Below, piece by piece: positions 41,756 to 51,292 of a DNA stretch of 64,000 nucleotides. The notes under the pieces are model-generated. The model saw nothing but the letters and a program-made list of their open reading frames with translations. It was not told where the DNA came from and did no database searches. The DNA lies in the NCBI RefSeq assembly GCF_034932065.1, contig NZ_JAYGHP010000016.1, positions 1 through 64,000 of the forward strand. The letters run 5' to 3'. Origin of the DNA: Crocosphaera sp. UHCC 0190. Its GTDB lineage: Bacteria; Cyanobacteriota; Cyanobacteriia; Cyanobacteriales; Microcystaceae. A program made the position numbers and the translations under genes. Within the stretch, counting starts at the first letter, position 1. Each line of letters opens with the position of its first letter.

Positions 41756-43498
41756 CTAGGGTGATGTTGTTGAAGTTCCTTTTTGCTGATTTCTAGGAGT
41801 TGTTGGTTGTGGTGTGGGAGTTGGAGGTACTGGGTTTATTGGTGATGGGGATACTTGCGGTGTCACAAAACCAGGGCTTGGCGAAGCCGAAGGGACAGAT
41901 TGTTGTCCAGAGGAAGTCTGAAGTACAATCTTTGGAACGAAAATTGCAGCTACCAAAGCCAGTATAAATACAACTACATAAGTAACTCCTATTAGCTTAA
42001 ACCAACCATAGAACCGATCTTTTAGATCTTTCAGATATTGATCACTGACAATTTCCTTTACCTTGCTTGGATCAAGAATCAGCTTAAAACGATTAAGACG
42101 ACCTTCAACATTCTTCCATAAAATGTTAAAATATCGCTGTTGATAAGACATATTAAAAATCAAGGGAAATATTAACACATAGAACCCGTAAGCTATTATG
42201 CCAATCCTAAAAATCGTTGGATTGAATCCATCCTTGAATAATGCAGCAATAAAAGAGGCTAAAGCCACACCAACAGCCGCTAACATAGTATCAGAAAGAC
42301 TTTTTATCATAGATGAAACTTGATCGGAAAACGACTGTATCACATTAGCCATATAATCCTCAAGAGCTTTTACTTGACTAATGTAGCCATCTATTTTTCC
42401 TTCTGCAAAAGTCTTCCAAAGCCACCTAAGTTCATTAACAATGTGATCTGCTTTCAACAATAGTAAACGGTAACAATCAGAAGGTTCAGTAATTTGTAAA
42501 GATCTCATAATAACAAGCTGAAAAAGAGAAATTTCATCCTCTTTTGTTAACGAAGAATAAATCCCTTCAACTCGATCTAGTAGCTTACTCGAACCAGTAT
42601 AGATTTGTTCATTAGTAATATTAGGAATCTCATCCAATATTATTATTTTCTTACGCTGTTTTTCCCCAGAGTATGTTGCTATATATTGTCCCTCATTGCT
42701 AACTAATGTTTGATCAGCCGTGTAAAGAACAATCATTTTAGCTTGATAAAGAAATATTACCCTAGCAATAGGATCATCTTGTGCAGCTTCGACTTGAACC
42801 TTAAAATGTAAAGGAGTTAAGTATTTAATATCTATCCTTTTCCACCTTACAAGCTCCTGACATCTCTCGTACATTGATTTGATCTTTTCTTGATTGGGAA
42901 TTTCGTTGGTTAAAACATCATTTAGTTTGTGTAATTTATTGCCGCCAAGAATCGATAAATAAGCACCATTCAAATAAATTTCATGCTCTGGTATTAATAA
43001 AATAACTTTACAAGCTGCTTCAGTTCCCCAAAAGGTAGACTCTAAATCTTCAAGAGATAATCTACAAAGTTTATTTTTGAGTGATTCGACAAACAAGTAA
43101 AGAAATATTTTAGAACGGAAATTTATTTCTGAAGGTGTTGATAACTGATTTTTTATTTTTTCAACTAAATGGTTTTTCTCAAGCTCAAATCTAAATGTAA
43201 TAATAGGAGTTTTTCTTACGGTTTTCTTGAATTCATTAAGTTTTTGTTCATCTAAAGATGAATTTATCTCTAAACTATCTGATGTAAAAGTAAAACATCC
43301 TGAAAAAGCATCTCCATAAGTTTCAACAAGGTCAGTTAAATGTGATAACTGAATTTTATTAAGTTTTTGACAATCGAACTCCTCACTATAATATTCTATT
43401 CTTTCTAATTCTTCTAAATTTACTAAAGATTCTTTATCTAAATCTATTTGATTCCAGAACTCTAAGAGAGGCATAGATAATTGACTACGTTCTTCCAT
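41756..43498 (-). CDS. Multi-pass membrane protein, partner of the NdpA-like gene
   Basis: 580 aa. Residues 1-340 are soluble and unrecognised (DDPIARVIFLYQAKMIVLYTADQ, GIYSSLTKEDEISLFQLVIMRS). About four transmembrane helices follow (MLAAVGVALASFIAALF, IGIIAYGFYVLIFPLIF, LIGVTYVVVFILALVAAIF), ending in a Pro/Thr/Ser-rich tail. The ATG directly follows the stop of the NdpA-like gene (TAAATG), so the pair is co-translated. A soluble sensor plus membrane effector is typical of conflict systems, but this is inference. Confidence 0.65.
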   Translation of the reverse strand: MEERSQLSMPLLEFWNQIDLDKESLVNLEELERIEYYSEEFDCQKLNKIQLSHLTDLVETYGDAFSGCFTFTSDSLEINSSLDEQKLNEFKKTVRKTPIITFRFELEKNHLVEKIKNQLSTPSEINFRSKIFLYLFVESLKNKLCRLSLEDLESTFWGTEAACKVILLIPEHEIYLNGAYLSILGGNKLHKLNDVLTNEIPNQEKIKSMYERCQELVRWKRIDIKYLTPLHFKVQVEAAQDDPIARVIFLYQAKMIVLYTADQTLVSNEGQYIATYSGEKQRKKIIILDEIPNITNEQIYTGSSKLLDRVEGIYSSLTKEDEISLFQLVIMRSLQITEPSDCYRLLLLKADHIVNELRWLWKTFAEGKIDGYISQVKALEDYMANVIQSFSDQVSSMIKSLSDTMLAAVGVALASFIAALFKDGFNPTIFRIGIIAYGFYVLIFPLIFNMSYQQRYFNILWKNVEGRLNRFKLILDPSKVKEIVSDQYLKDLKDRFYGWFKLIGVTYVVVFILALVAAIFVPKIVLQTSSGQQSVPSASPSPGFVTPQVSPSPINPVPPTPTPQPTTPRNQQKGTSTTSP

Positions 43499-44572
43499 TT
43501 ACTTTGTCACCTCTTCCCATTTTCTAGTACGAATTGTAATTTCCCAAAAATTTGATCCATCTATCGGAGGTTTCTCCTTTTTAATAACTTTATTATGATC
43601 TTCAAAATTTACTGAAATTGATAAACCATAATCTCCTTTGTAATAAATTTTTTTTCCTAAATTTTTTACATAACCTGAATCTATTGAAAACTCTCTATCA
43701 GGTAGATCGCTTAACTTTTCTTCGATTATTCGCTTGCACTGATCATCGATAGGAAGATTATTTATGACTTCATCAACATTAACTTTATTTTGTCTAATAG
43801 CACTCTCAAATGCTGAAGATACTGCTTTATTCTGCTCAGGCGTTAGTTGAGAGCGAATCTCATTCATAGCAGCCGTTCCTCCTTGATGAAATCGCTTAGT
43901 CCTCTCTCGATCATCAAGAGTTAGCTCTACCTCTAAAAAATCTTCTGTAAAAAACTGAGCAACTTCTTCCTGTTGTCGTATTTGTCGATCAAGAAGTATC
44001 ATATCATAATCTTCAGGTCTAGGATTTAGACTCTTAATGAAAGCACATTTTTGCAGTTTCTCTTTTGTTGTAGGCATAACATCATTTTCAATTTCAAAAC
44101 TCACATATCGTCGATTTTGCTCGTCCACCTCGATTTTCTGTCGAAAAACATCTGATGGGTCTATTTTCATCAAAGCAATAAACTTTTGATTTTTATAGTT
44201 TTGAGCTTGATAAGTACACATTACCAAGTTACAAAGAGAAATACGTTTATCACGATCAATAATATCCTTCAGGGATTTCGCTATTTTTTGTGATCCTAGT
44301 ACAAGATCGAATCTTTCTTGAAGCAATAATCGACAAATTCCTGGTACTTTTGCATCATTAAACGTCTCAGTTTTAAATCGAGCAGCTTTTGTAGCTGGAT
44401 CTTGCAAAGAGTTTTCAATATGCTTGACAAAATAATCAATTAATCTCTGGGTCAAATCCCCTGGATGATCTAAAGGGATACAGCGTTCCGATAAAGTAAG
44501 ACCATTAGTTTCTCTCGAATTTATGCTGTGAACAATTAGCTGTTTAATCTTTATACCAGTTGAATCGCGCAT
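43499..44572 (-). CDS. NdpA/YejK-family nucleoid-associated protein
   Basis: 357 aa. KQLIVHSIN at the start, FVKHIENSLQDPATKAARFK, SLCNLVMCTYQAQNYKNQKFIALMKIDPSDVF, LQKCAFIKSLNPRPEDYDMILLDRQIR and VAQFFTEDFLEVEL follow the NdpA/NA37 order. The family is a nucleoid-associated group of poorly known function; several copies are seen in mobile and defence-type loci. The C-terminal 130 residues are an extension not usual in short family members. Confidence 0.78.
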   Translation of the reverse strand: MRDSTGIKIKQLIVHSINSRETNGLTLSERCIPLDHPGDLTQRLIDYFVKHIENSLQDPATKAARFKTETFNDAKVPGICRLLLQERFDLVLGSQKIAKSLKDIIDRDKRISLCNLVMCTYQAQNYKNQKFIALMKIDPSDVFRQKIEVDEQNRRYVSFEIENDVMPTTKEKLQKCAFIKSLNPRPEDYDMILLDRQIRQQEEVAQFFTEDFLEVELTLDDRERTKRFHQGGTAAMNEIRSQLTPEQNKAVSSAFESAIRQNKVNVDEVINNLPIDDQCKRIIEEKLSDLPDREFSIDSGYVKNLGKKIYYKGDYGLSISVNFEDHNKVIKKEKPPIDGSNFWEITIRTRKWEEVTK

Positions 44573-44682
44573 AAAATTTACCTCATAGTTATTATAACTT
44601 TACTTACAGCTTATAAAAAGAAAACTGAACAACAGATCTACAACACCAACATTAAATAATTTATGAATTATACCTAGTTAAA

Positions 44683-44838
44683 CTAAAACCCCAAATTCCG
44701 TACCGCCTGCCGTTTAACCGCCTCCCCCCTTCTATCATACTTAGCAGTGGTAACAGGGGAAGCATGACCCGCTAACTTCTGCACCGTCACGATATCAACC
44801 CCCGCATCTAACAAATCGCTGCAAAAAGTTCTCCTAAA
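44683..44838 (-). pseudogene. C-terminal remnant of a tyrosine recombinase
   Basis: The minus strand reads [39 protein letters not shown] in one frame to a stop at 44683-44685. It contains R, GH and Y of the R-H-R-H-Y catalytic set, but the N-terminal two-thirds of the enzyme is missing and no start exists. It is a relic of an integrase, next to the NdpA locus. Confidence 0.75.
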
Positions 44839-44882
44839 GTAGATAATGTAGTGGAAATCATTTCTCCCTCTACATTATTATT

Positions 44883-45347
44883 ATGCCTCTGCCGACTAAT
44901 CTTGCGACACTTGACGGGACACCTCTAACTCCTGCCGAATTAGAAAATAAAGTCATCCTGTTTATCAATGTTGCCAGTCAATGTGGTTTAACCCCTCAAT
45001 ATTCGGGTTTGGTTGAACTTGACAAAAAATACAGTGATCGTGGATTTAAGGTCATTGGCGTTCCTTGTAATCAGTTTGGCGCACAAGAACCTGGGAGTCC
45101 TCAACAAATTAAAGATTTTACTAGCAGCAAATACAACGTTGAATTTACTCTGCTCGAAAAACAAGATGTCAATGGGGCCAACCGCAGTCCCCTTTATCAA
45201 TTCTTAGTTAAAGATGGTGAAGATATTGGTTGGAACTTTGGTAAGTTTCTAGTTGATCGTAATGGTGAAGTGGTGGCACGCTTCGAGCCGACAACTGCCC
45301 CTGATGATGCCCAATTGCAAGCCGCCATCGAGAAAGCTTTAAGTTAA
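44883..45347 (+). CDS. gpx: Glutathione peroxidase family protein
   Basis: 154 aa. ASQCGLTPQY has the peroxidatic Cys34 in place of selenocysteine, and GVPCNQFGAQEPG contains the Gln. DIGWNFGKFLVDRNGEVVARF supplies the Trp and Asn of the tetrad. It is most like bacterial/plant Gpx enzymes that use thioredoxin. Role: reduction of peroxides in the cytosol, useful in a phototroph. Confidence 0.92.
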   Translation: MPLPTNLATLDGTPLTPAELENKVILFINVASQCGLTPQYSGLVELDKKYSDRGFKVIGVPCNQFGAQEPGSPQQIKDFTSSKYNVEFTLLEKQDVNGANRSPLYQFLVKDGEDIGWNFGKFLVDRNGEVVARFEPTTAPDDAQLQAAIEKALS

Positions 45348-45406
45348 TCTATTTAATCTGTTTCTAAAAGAAGATTGAGATGAAGATGAAGAGCTAAAGC
45401 TAATCA

Positions 45407-45889
45407 TCAGTTATTACCTGTAATATTTTTCCATAACCACGTTACTAAAGCCAATGTCAAAACAGTAAATCCTACCACAATTAGAATTAAAACTACACTT
45501 AATCCAATCAGAAAAAGTGTATTAACTTTTTTGTTCTCAGGAGTAAAGTTTAGATGATGTTCTAATAATTCGATATTTCTTACGTTGGCTTTCCAAGTAA
45601 CATCAAAAACATCCCCTACTACTGGAACTGAACCGGCCAATGAATCTAACAATACGTTAGCTACCATTTGACCAATCACCTTACGGTTTACTCCCATTCT
45701 TGCTGATTCCCAAATAATATAAGCTGATAATAAACCAGCTATGGTATCCCCACCTCCTGGTATTAATCCTAAAATGGGGTCTAATCCAATTCGACCTTTT
45801 GTCCCTGGAATGGGGATGGCTTTGTCCAAGATATGACTAATCCGATGAAGACGAGTTACTTTTCTTTGACGGGGGGATAATTTAGACAT
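45407..45889 (-). CDS. DUF4112 membrane protein
   Basis: 160 aa from ATG 45889 (MSKLSPRQRK). RLHRISHILDKAIPIPGTKGRIGLDPILGLIPGGGDTIAGLLSAYIIWE is the DUF4112 signature, and a C-terminal hydrophobic helix (LFLIGLSVVLILIVVGFTVLTLALV) follows. Function unknown, common in cyanobacteria. Confidence 0.85.
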   Translation of the reverse strand: MSKLSPRQRKVTRLHRISHILDKAIPIPGTKGRIGLDPILGLIPGGGDTIAGLLSAYIIWESARMGVNRKVIGQMVANVLLDSLAGSVPVVGDVFDVTWKANVRNIELLEHHLNFTPENKKVNTLFLIGLSVVLILIVVGFTVLTLALVTWLWKNITGNN

Positions 45890-46137
45890 AATAGCTGCAC
45901 GCTCCACGATATTAACCTTAACCCTACATTGAACAAAGGGGATTAGAATAAGGTCGAAGAATACAACAAAATCTCTCTTACGTTGTATTAGTGGTTCCCG
46001 CCCTAATGAATAAACAGCTATCAGGCAACAAAAGTCTAATATAATCAGTAATATTACTGAGATGCGCGTTTAAGCTTGCTTAAATTGCTGTTTTTTGCCT
46101 AAAAGCTTTTTGCTTTTTGCCTTGGAGCGAAGGGACT

Positions 46138-47025
46138 ATGACTCCTCTGACCACCTATCACCCCCCCATCACCGAAGTTGATAACGATGCCCAAGTTATC
46201 TATTTATGGCTATCGGGGTTAAGTCCTAGTACCCAAAAAACTTACACTCGCACCGTTAACCAATTCTTGAGTTTCGTTGAAAAACCTTTGGCTAAAGTGT
46301 TATTAGAGGATCTGACAAGGTGGGTTGATCTGCTCTTTCTTAAAGACTATTCTCAAAATTCCATCGCCCTCAAAGTTTCCACCATTAAAAGTTTATTCTC
46401 TTACGCTTGGAAAATTGGCTATTTATCCCTCAATATCGCCAAAGCTGTCAAAGCTCCAAGCGGTATTAGTGCCTTACATGAACGCATTTTAGAACAGCCT
46501 GATGTTAAAGCTTTAATTGAAGCGGCGAAAGTAGGACGCGGTGCTACCGCACTCGCGGAGCGAGACCGCACACTATTAACTTTGATTTACGCCACTGGAC
46601 TTAGGGCAACAGAAGTATTGAGTATTAACTGGCGTGACTTACGACCTCGTAAAGAAGGCGGACAAGTAACCGTTACAGGGAAAGGGGGAAAGGTAAGGAC
46701 GGTATTAATCAGTCAAAATCTTTATCAACAGTTACAGCAGCTTAAGCGTTCTAATAAAACCGATGCTGTGTTTACGACCTGCCGAGGTAATCGCTTAGAC
46801 CGTCATCAACTCCATCGTATCGTCAAAGCAGCAGCAGAAAAAGCTGGTATTAATGAACATACGTCAACCCATTGGTTACGTCATGCCCATGCTTGTCATA
46901 GCTTAGAAAATGGCTGTGATATTGATGTTTTGATGCGATCGCTTGGCCATTCGTCTTTGACTGTTACCTCTAAATATTTACACGCTAGACCCAATGAAGG
47001 CAGTAGTCAATTTATTGATATTTAA
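46138..47025 (+). CDS. Tyrosine recombinase (XerC/D-like)
   Basis: 295 aa from the ATG at 46138. The SAM-like N-terminal domain (LSGLSPSTQKTYTRTVNQFLSFV) is followed by the catalytic domain with ATGLRATEVLSI (Arg), HWLRHAHACHSLENGCDIDVLMRSLGHSSLTVTSKYLHAR (H-x-x-R, GH, Tyr). All catalytic residues are present. It may resolve dimers or integrate the replicon that follows (47-63 kb). Confidence 0.9.
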   Translation: MTPLTTYHPPITEVDNDAQVIYLWLSGLSPSTQKTYTRTVNQFLSFVEKPLAKVLLEDLTRWVDLLFLKDYSQNSIALKVSTIKSLFSYAWKIGYLSLNIAKAVKAPSGISALHERILEQPDVKALIEAAKVGRGATALAERDRTLLTLIYATGLRATEVLSINWRDLRPRKEGGQVTVTGKGGKVRTVLISQNLYQQLQQLKRSNKTDAVFTTCRGNRLDRHQLHRIVKAAAEKAGINEHTSTHWLRHAHACHSLENGCDIDVLMRSLGHSSLTVTSKYLHARPNEGSSQFIDI

Positions 47026-47065
47026 AATATTGTCATTTACTATAAGTTAAATCTATTTCACTTTT

Positions 47066-47524
47066 TTAGGTAATTAGATATTTCCTCACAAACTCCGTTG
47101 GTGTCAAACATTCAAAATCTGCTATAGCTTTAATTAATTCTCTATTAGAAGATATAAAACAATCTGATAAACCTAATTTTACTGTCAAATAAACTTCTAT
47201 ATCTTCACTGGGAATACTACCACTGGCTACAATTTCCGTCAGTAAATTACGCCATTGCTCATCAATGTTAACATAATGAAAATTTAAACGTGACCAAATC
47301 AAACCAATAGCAAATCCAGCTTTATCTTTATTCCATAGGTATTTTCCAACACGCCGTACTTGGTCAATTATTTCATTAGATAAAACGATTTCAGCTTTGA
47401 TTATTTGGTATTCTTTGCCAAAGAAACCTATGGCCCTTAAGATTTCAGCTTCGGGAGAATCAATTTCTTCTATTCCTATGATGTAAACATTTGTATCAAG
47501 ACACAAACGTTTAAGATTAGACAT
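47066..47524 (-). CDS. PIN-domain toxin
   Basis: 152 aa. LCLDTNVYIIGIEE (first Asp), SNEIIDQVRRVG, LGLSDCFISSNRELI (second and third Asp) and FVRKYL. It has the VapC-like PIN arrangement; such RNases cut tRNA or mRNA. The start overlaps the stop of the antitoxin by one base (TAATG), the classic toxin-antitoxin layout. Confidence 0.82.
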   Translation of the reverse strand: MSNLKRLCLDTNVYIIGIEEIDSPEAEILRAIGFFGKEYQIIKAEIVLSNEIIDQVRRVGKYLWNKDKAGFAIGLIWSRLNFHYVNIDEQWRNLLTEIVASGSIPSEDIEVYLTVKLGLSDCFISSNRELIKAIADFECLTPTEFVRKYLIT

Positions 47525-47760
47525 TATTTAGTTCTTCCTTTTTCTGCCAACATTTCTAATTTGACTTGTTGAATCAATTCCATTTTTTTGTCTCTAGAAT
47601 CATAGCCATTACTTTTAGCCAGTTGACGCATTTCTTCAAATTCATCTAGTTCATTTTTAGCAATAATAACTAGATCGACTTCGCCATCACTCAATTCTGG
47701 GGGGGCTTTGGCTCTTAATTCTCCTTGGGAGATTTTACCTATGGTCTGTATTATTCTCAT
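47524..47760 (-). CDS. Antitoxin of the PIN toxin
   Basis: 78 aa, directly upstream of the PIN gene. IIQTIGKISQGELRAKAPPELSDGEVDLVIIAK looks like an AbrB/Phd-like short DNA-binding or dimerisation strand unit, and the C-terminal helix (KKMELIQQVKLEMLAEKGR) would wrap the toxin. Function is inferred from position and size. Confidence 0.75.
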   Translation of the reverse strand: MRIIQTIGKISQGELRAKAPPELSDGEVDLVIIAKNELDEFEEMRQLAKSNGYDSRDKKMELIQQVKLEMLAEKGRTK

Positions 47761-47968
47761 AATCTACCTCTAATAAATTTGAAAGTTCAACCATAATTCT
47801 AACATTTTTGCGCTTGACTAGGCTAATTAATTCAGTTATTTAACATTTGTTTTAACAGAAACATACTATAATAAAAGAAGCTCAGTTAATTTTAAACTGA
47901 GAAATATAGATTTTGAATAAAGTTTTAATCGTGACTATAATTACTACTTTTAAATACTCTTTTTTGCC

Positions 47969-50197
47969 ATGTCTTTCTCAAATGTAATCACTAACACTTC
48001 GACGACTTCCCTCAATGTAAAAACTGAATATTTAACAGGAGTCATTGAGCGCATTACCTATCATGCAGAAGATACGGGTTATACTGTCGCTCGAATGCAA
48101 GTCAAAGGGTTTAAAGATTTAGTCACTATTATTGGCAGTTTTCCTAATATTCAAGCAGGGCAAACCCTTCAATTACAAGGGAGTTGGTATAATCATCCCA
48201 AACACGGTCAACAATTTAATGTTAGTCAATATACTGAAACAAAACCCGCTACATTAACAGGACTTGAAAAATATTTAGGTAGTGGTCTTATAAAAGGCGT
48301 TGGCCCTGTAACAGCAAAGCGCATTGTCAACCATTTTGGACTTGATACGTTAGAGATTATTGAGAATGAGATTGAGCGTCTTGTCGAAGTTCCTGGGATT
48401 GGTAAAAAACGGGTCAAAATGATTCAAAAGACCTGGGAAGAACAAAAAGCAATTAAAGATGTTATGGTGTTCTTACAAGGTCATGGAGTGTCAACAACCT
48501 ATGCCGTTAAGATATATAAACAGTATGGGGAAAAGGCAATTTCAACTGTTACAGATAATCCCTATCAATTAGCAACAGATATTTATGGAATAGGGTTTCA
48601 CACGGCTGATAAAATAGCAGTTAATATCGGTGTATCTCCCTGGTCAAAGTATCGTTATAAATCAGGAATATTACATATTTTAAGTGAAGCGGCTGAAGAT
48701 GGTCACTGTTTTCTACCATTACCAGAATTGGTTAATGAAGCTATTGAATTATTGAATTTTGATGAACATCAAACCGATGCTGAGGCCGTCAATCAAGTCG
48801 TAATTGCAATGAAGGAGGCAGAGGAATTAATAGTAGAAGAAGTGGGAACAATTAAACTCTGTTATAAACCTACTTTCTACTATACAGAGCAGAATTTAGC
48901 TAAATTACTCCTAAAACATTTAGAATCCCCTATAACTGTTGATTTACTCCGTGTTAAAAACTGGATACAACGTTATACCCAAAGTAAACGCATTAGTCTG
49001 TCACAGCAGCAGCAAGAAGCCGTAACAATGGCAGCAGCTTCACGCATTATGGTGTTGACGGGGGGGCCAGGAACAGGTAAAACTTTCACCCAAAAAACCA
49101 TTGTGGCACTTTGGCAGGCCATGGGGAAAAAAATTGGCTTAGCTGCCCCAACGGGAAGGGCCGCCCAACGACTGGGAGAAATGGCCGGACTTGAAGCCAA
49201 AACTTTACACCGTTTATTAGAATTTGACCCCGCCAAACGAGGGTTTAAACGGGATAGTGACAACCCCTTGCCCTTTGATGCGGTGATTGTCGATGAAACT
49301 TCAATGGTTGATTTGTTCTTGGGCCATTCTTTGATGAAGGCGATCTCACCGACTTGTCAACTTTTAATGGTGGGAGATAATGATCAATTACCCTCCGTCG
49401 GCCCTGGTAAAATTTTAGAGGACTTGATCGAATCGGGTAAAATTCCCGTAGTACGATTAACCCAAGTATTCCGTCAAGCGGCCAGCAGTGCCATTATCCG
49501 TAACGCGCACCAAATTAATCAGGGGCAATATCCTAAACTTGAACCAATTTCAGATAATCCCAAATCAGATTGTCTTTGGCACAATGGGGGAACAGAACCA
49601 GAACATAGTATACAAGCGATTTCAGAATTAGTTACCGAGTTTATCCCCCGTTTAGGTTTTAATCCGGCCACCGATGTACAGGTGTTATGTCCCATGACTA
49701 GGGGCGTGGTGGGAACTCGTAACCTTAATCAAGTTTTGCAGCAGCTTCTCAATCCCCCTCATCCTGAGAAACCAGAGATTACTAGAGGGGGAATGATTTT
49801 ACGAGTAGGCGATAGAGTAATTCAATTAAGAAATGATTACAACCGTCAGATATATAACGGAGATTTAGGAATCGTTAAAGCCATTGATACCATTGAAAAA
49901 TTAGTCACCATTCAGGTTGATGATAGGAAAGTGGAATATGATTATGCTGATTTAAACGAGATTAGTTTAGCTTGGTCAATTTCTATTCATAAAAGCCAGG
50001 GTTCAGAGTATCCCGTCGTTATTATGCCTGTTTCCATGTCTCATTATGTTATGCTGTCACGGAATCTAATTTATACAGGGCTTACCCGTGCCAAACAGTT
50101 GGCCATTATTGTGGGGTCATCAAAAGCCCTAGGAATAGGGGTTAAACAAGGTCATCAAAAACAACGGTACACAAGGTTAGTAGACAGATTAGGTTAG
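47969..50197 (+). CDS. recD2: RecD2-type superfamily 1B helicase
   Basis: 742 aa. OB-fold-like N-terminus (VIERITYHAEDTGYTVARMQ), helix-hairpin-helix repeats (YLGSGLIKGVGPVTAKRIVNHFG, LVEVPGIGKKRVKMIQ), then helicase motifs: MVLTGGPGTGKTFTQ (near residue 367), APTGRAAQRLGE, DAVIVDETSMVDLF, MVGDNDQLPSVGPG, SIHKSQGSEYPVV, YTGLTRAKQ. RecD2 works without RecBC in DNA repair and replication restart. Confidence 0.95.
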   Translation: MSFSNVITNTSTTSLNVKTEYLTGVIERITYHAEDTGYTVARMQVKGFKDLVTIIGSFPNIQAGQTLQLQGSWYNHPKHGQQFNVSQYTETKPATLTGLEKYLGSGLIKGVGPVTAKRIVNHFGLDTLEIIENEIERLVEVPGIGKKRVKMIQKTWEEQKAIKDVMVFLQGHGVSTTYAVKIYKQYGEKAISTVTDNPYQLATDIYGIGFHTADKIAVNIGVSPWSKYRYKSGILHILSEAAEDGHCFLPLPELVNEAIELLNFDEHQTDAEAVNQVVIAMKEAEELIVEEVGTIKLCYKPTFYYTEQNLAKLLLKHLESPITVDLLRVKNWIQRYTQSKRISLSQQQQEAVTMAAASRIMVLTGGPGTGKTFTQKTIVALWQAMGKKIGLAAPTGRAAQRLGEMAGLEAKTLHRLLEFDPAKRGFKRDSDNPLPFDAVIVDETSMVDLFLGHSLMKAISPTCQLLMVGDNDQLPSVGPGKILEDLIESGKIPVVRLTQVFRQAASSAIIRNAHQINQGQYPKLEPISDNPKSDCLWHNGGTEPEHSIQAISELVTEFIPRLGFNPATDVQVLCPMTRGVVGTRNLNQVLQQLLNPPHPEKPEITRGGMILRVGDRVIQLRNDYNRQIYNGDLGIVKAIDTIEKLVTIQVDDRKVEYDYADLNEISLAWSISIHKSQGSEYPVVIMPVSMSHYVMLSRNLIYTGLTRAKQLAIIVGSSKALGIGVKQGHQKQRYTRLVDRLG

Positions 50198-50230
50198 AAA
50201 CAACAATGAATAAGAAACAAACAGTAATTA

Positions 50231-50515
50231 TCAAAGGCGATTCTTAGCAAAATCACCAAGGGATTTCAGAAACTCTCCTAACGCTTCAGGAGGAATCTTT
50301 TCAATGACTTTCTCCCAATTATCGGTGTCATTGATTTGCACCGAAACCCCGTTGACCACACTACTCCCACAAAAAATGATGGTTATGGCTGGCCCCAACT
50401 GATTGAGGAGTTCCGCCCGTTCCTCTGATGATAAGCCTTTGATTTGATCGATCAACTGTTGCACACTCATTTGTGGTACGAGATCTCCATCGGTATTCAT
50501 TATCCATTTATTCAT
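50231..50515 (-). CDS. Hypothetical protein, 94 aa
   Basis: Small protein (VQQLIDQIKGLSSEERAELLNQLG, then ITIIFCGSSVVNGVSVQIN). The first part resembles short cyanobacterial helical linkers, followed by a beta strand region. No known motif. Convergent with recD2. Confidence 0.5.
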   Translation of the reverse strand: MNKWIMNTDGDLVPQMSVQQLIDQIKGLSSEERAELLNQLGPAITIIFCGSSVVNGVSVQINDTDNWEKVIEKIPPEALGEFLKSLGDFAKNRL

Positions 50516-50591
50516 CCTTTTGTCGTCGGTAATCTTAGTTAATTCTTAACCTAAGCTTCACTTAAAAAGATACATAAATGGGTGATCTTAA

Positions 50592-50966
50592 TCACACAGC
50601 AAGGGGAAATTTACCCTTATTTTCAGTTTTCTTTTGATTGTCTTGATAAATTTCCGTCATTCTTTGGCTGGCTACCTGCCATAAATGCAGGAAGTCCCTC
50701 ACATCCATTTCTTGGACGGTCTTCTCTAAATTAATCTCCACCCTCATTGTCCTAGCCTTTCCAATTAATTCCGCAAAATCATCTTTGGCTCCTGGACTTA
50801 ACTGCTCCATCCCTTCCATCATTTCCCAAAGCTTTTCACTCGTAACATCCCGCTTCCCATTCAAGTATTCGCTGATGTGATTCTCACTAATCCCTGTAAT
50901 CTGGGACAGGGCTTTTCCCGTTACCCGCCGCTCTGCTTTTACCTTCTTAAAGTATTGTCTCAACAT
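50592..50966 (-). CDS. XRE-family helix-turn-helix regulator
   Basis: 124 aa. VTGKALSQITGISENHISEYLNGKRDVTSEKLWEMMEGM is a Cro/C1-type HTH. The C-terminal helical region may dimerise. It is divergently placed upstream of the replication operon at 51134-55146, so it may control that operon. Confidence 0.8.
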   Translation of the reverse strand: MLRQYFKKVKAERRVTGKALSQITGISENHISEYLNGKRDVTSEKLWEMMEGMEQLSPGAKDDFAELIGKARTMRVEINLEKTVQEMDVRDFLHLWQVASQRMTEIYQDNQKKTENKGKFPLAV

Positions 50967-51133
50967 AACACTTTTATTAGCGAATACTTGTACAATTGGG
51001 AAAGATTAATTATCGCATGGGCTAATTTAGTGACTAGATAGATTAATCTACCTTCAATTATGGCACAAAAATCCTAAACCTAAAAAAAATCGCCCTGAAT
51101 TTTTAGTAAACAAGGGCGCAATACACAACTAAC

Positions 51134-51292
51134 ATGATGACACATTTTCCAAATTCTCGACTTACCTATTCTGTCGATTATCCCCATCAGATTCATTTAT
51201 TCGGAGAAAATCTCGATAAATTGACTGATCTGAACGCAGCTTGCTTACCATTCGACGTAATTGTTACAGGTGAGGAGGTTGAAAATGGCTAA
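51134..51292 (+). CDS. Small protein coupled to the replication initiator
   Basis: 52 aa (FPNSRLTYSVDYPHQIHLFG to GEEVENG). Its stop TAA at 51290-51292 overlaps the ATG of the initiator gene at 51285 by 8 bp, and the ribosome-binding site GGTGAGGAGG of that gene lies inside it. This is the layout of a coupled leader gene. No match recognised, but the overlap and normal codon use favour a real gene. Confidence 0.55.
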   Translation: MMTHFPNSRLTYSVDYPHQIHLFGENLDKLTDLNAACLPFDVIVTGEEVENG

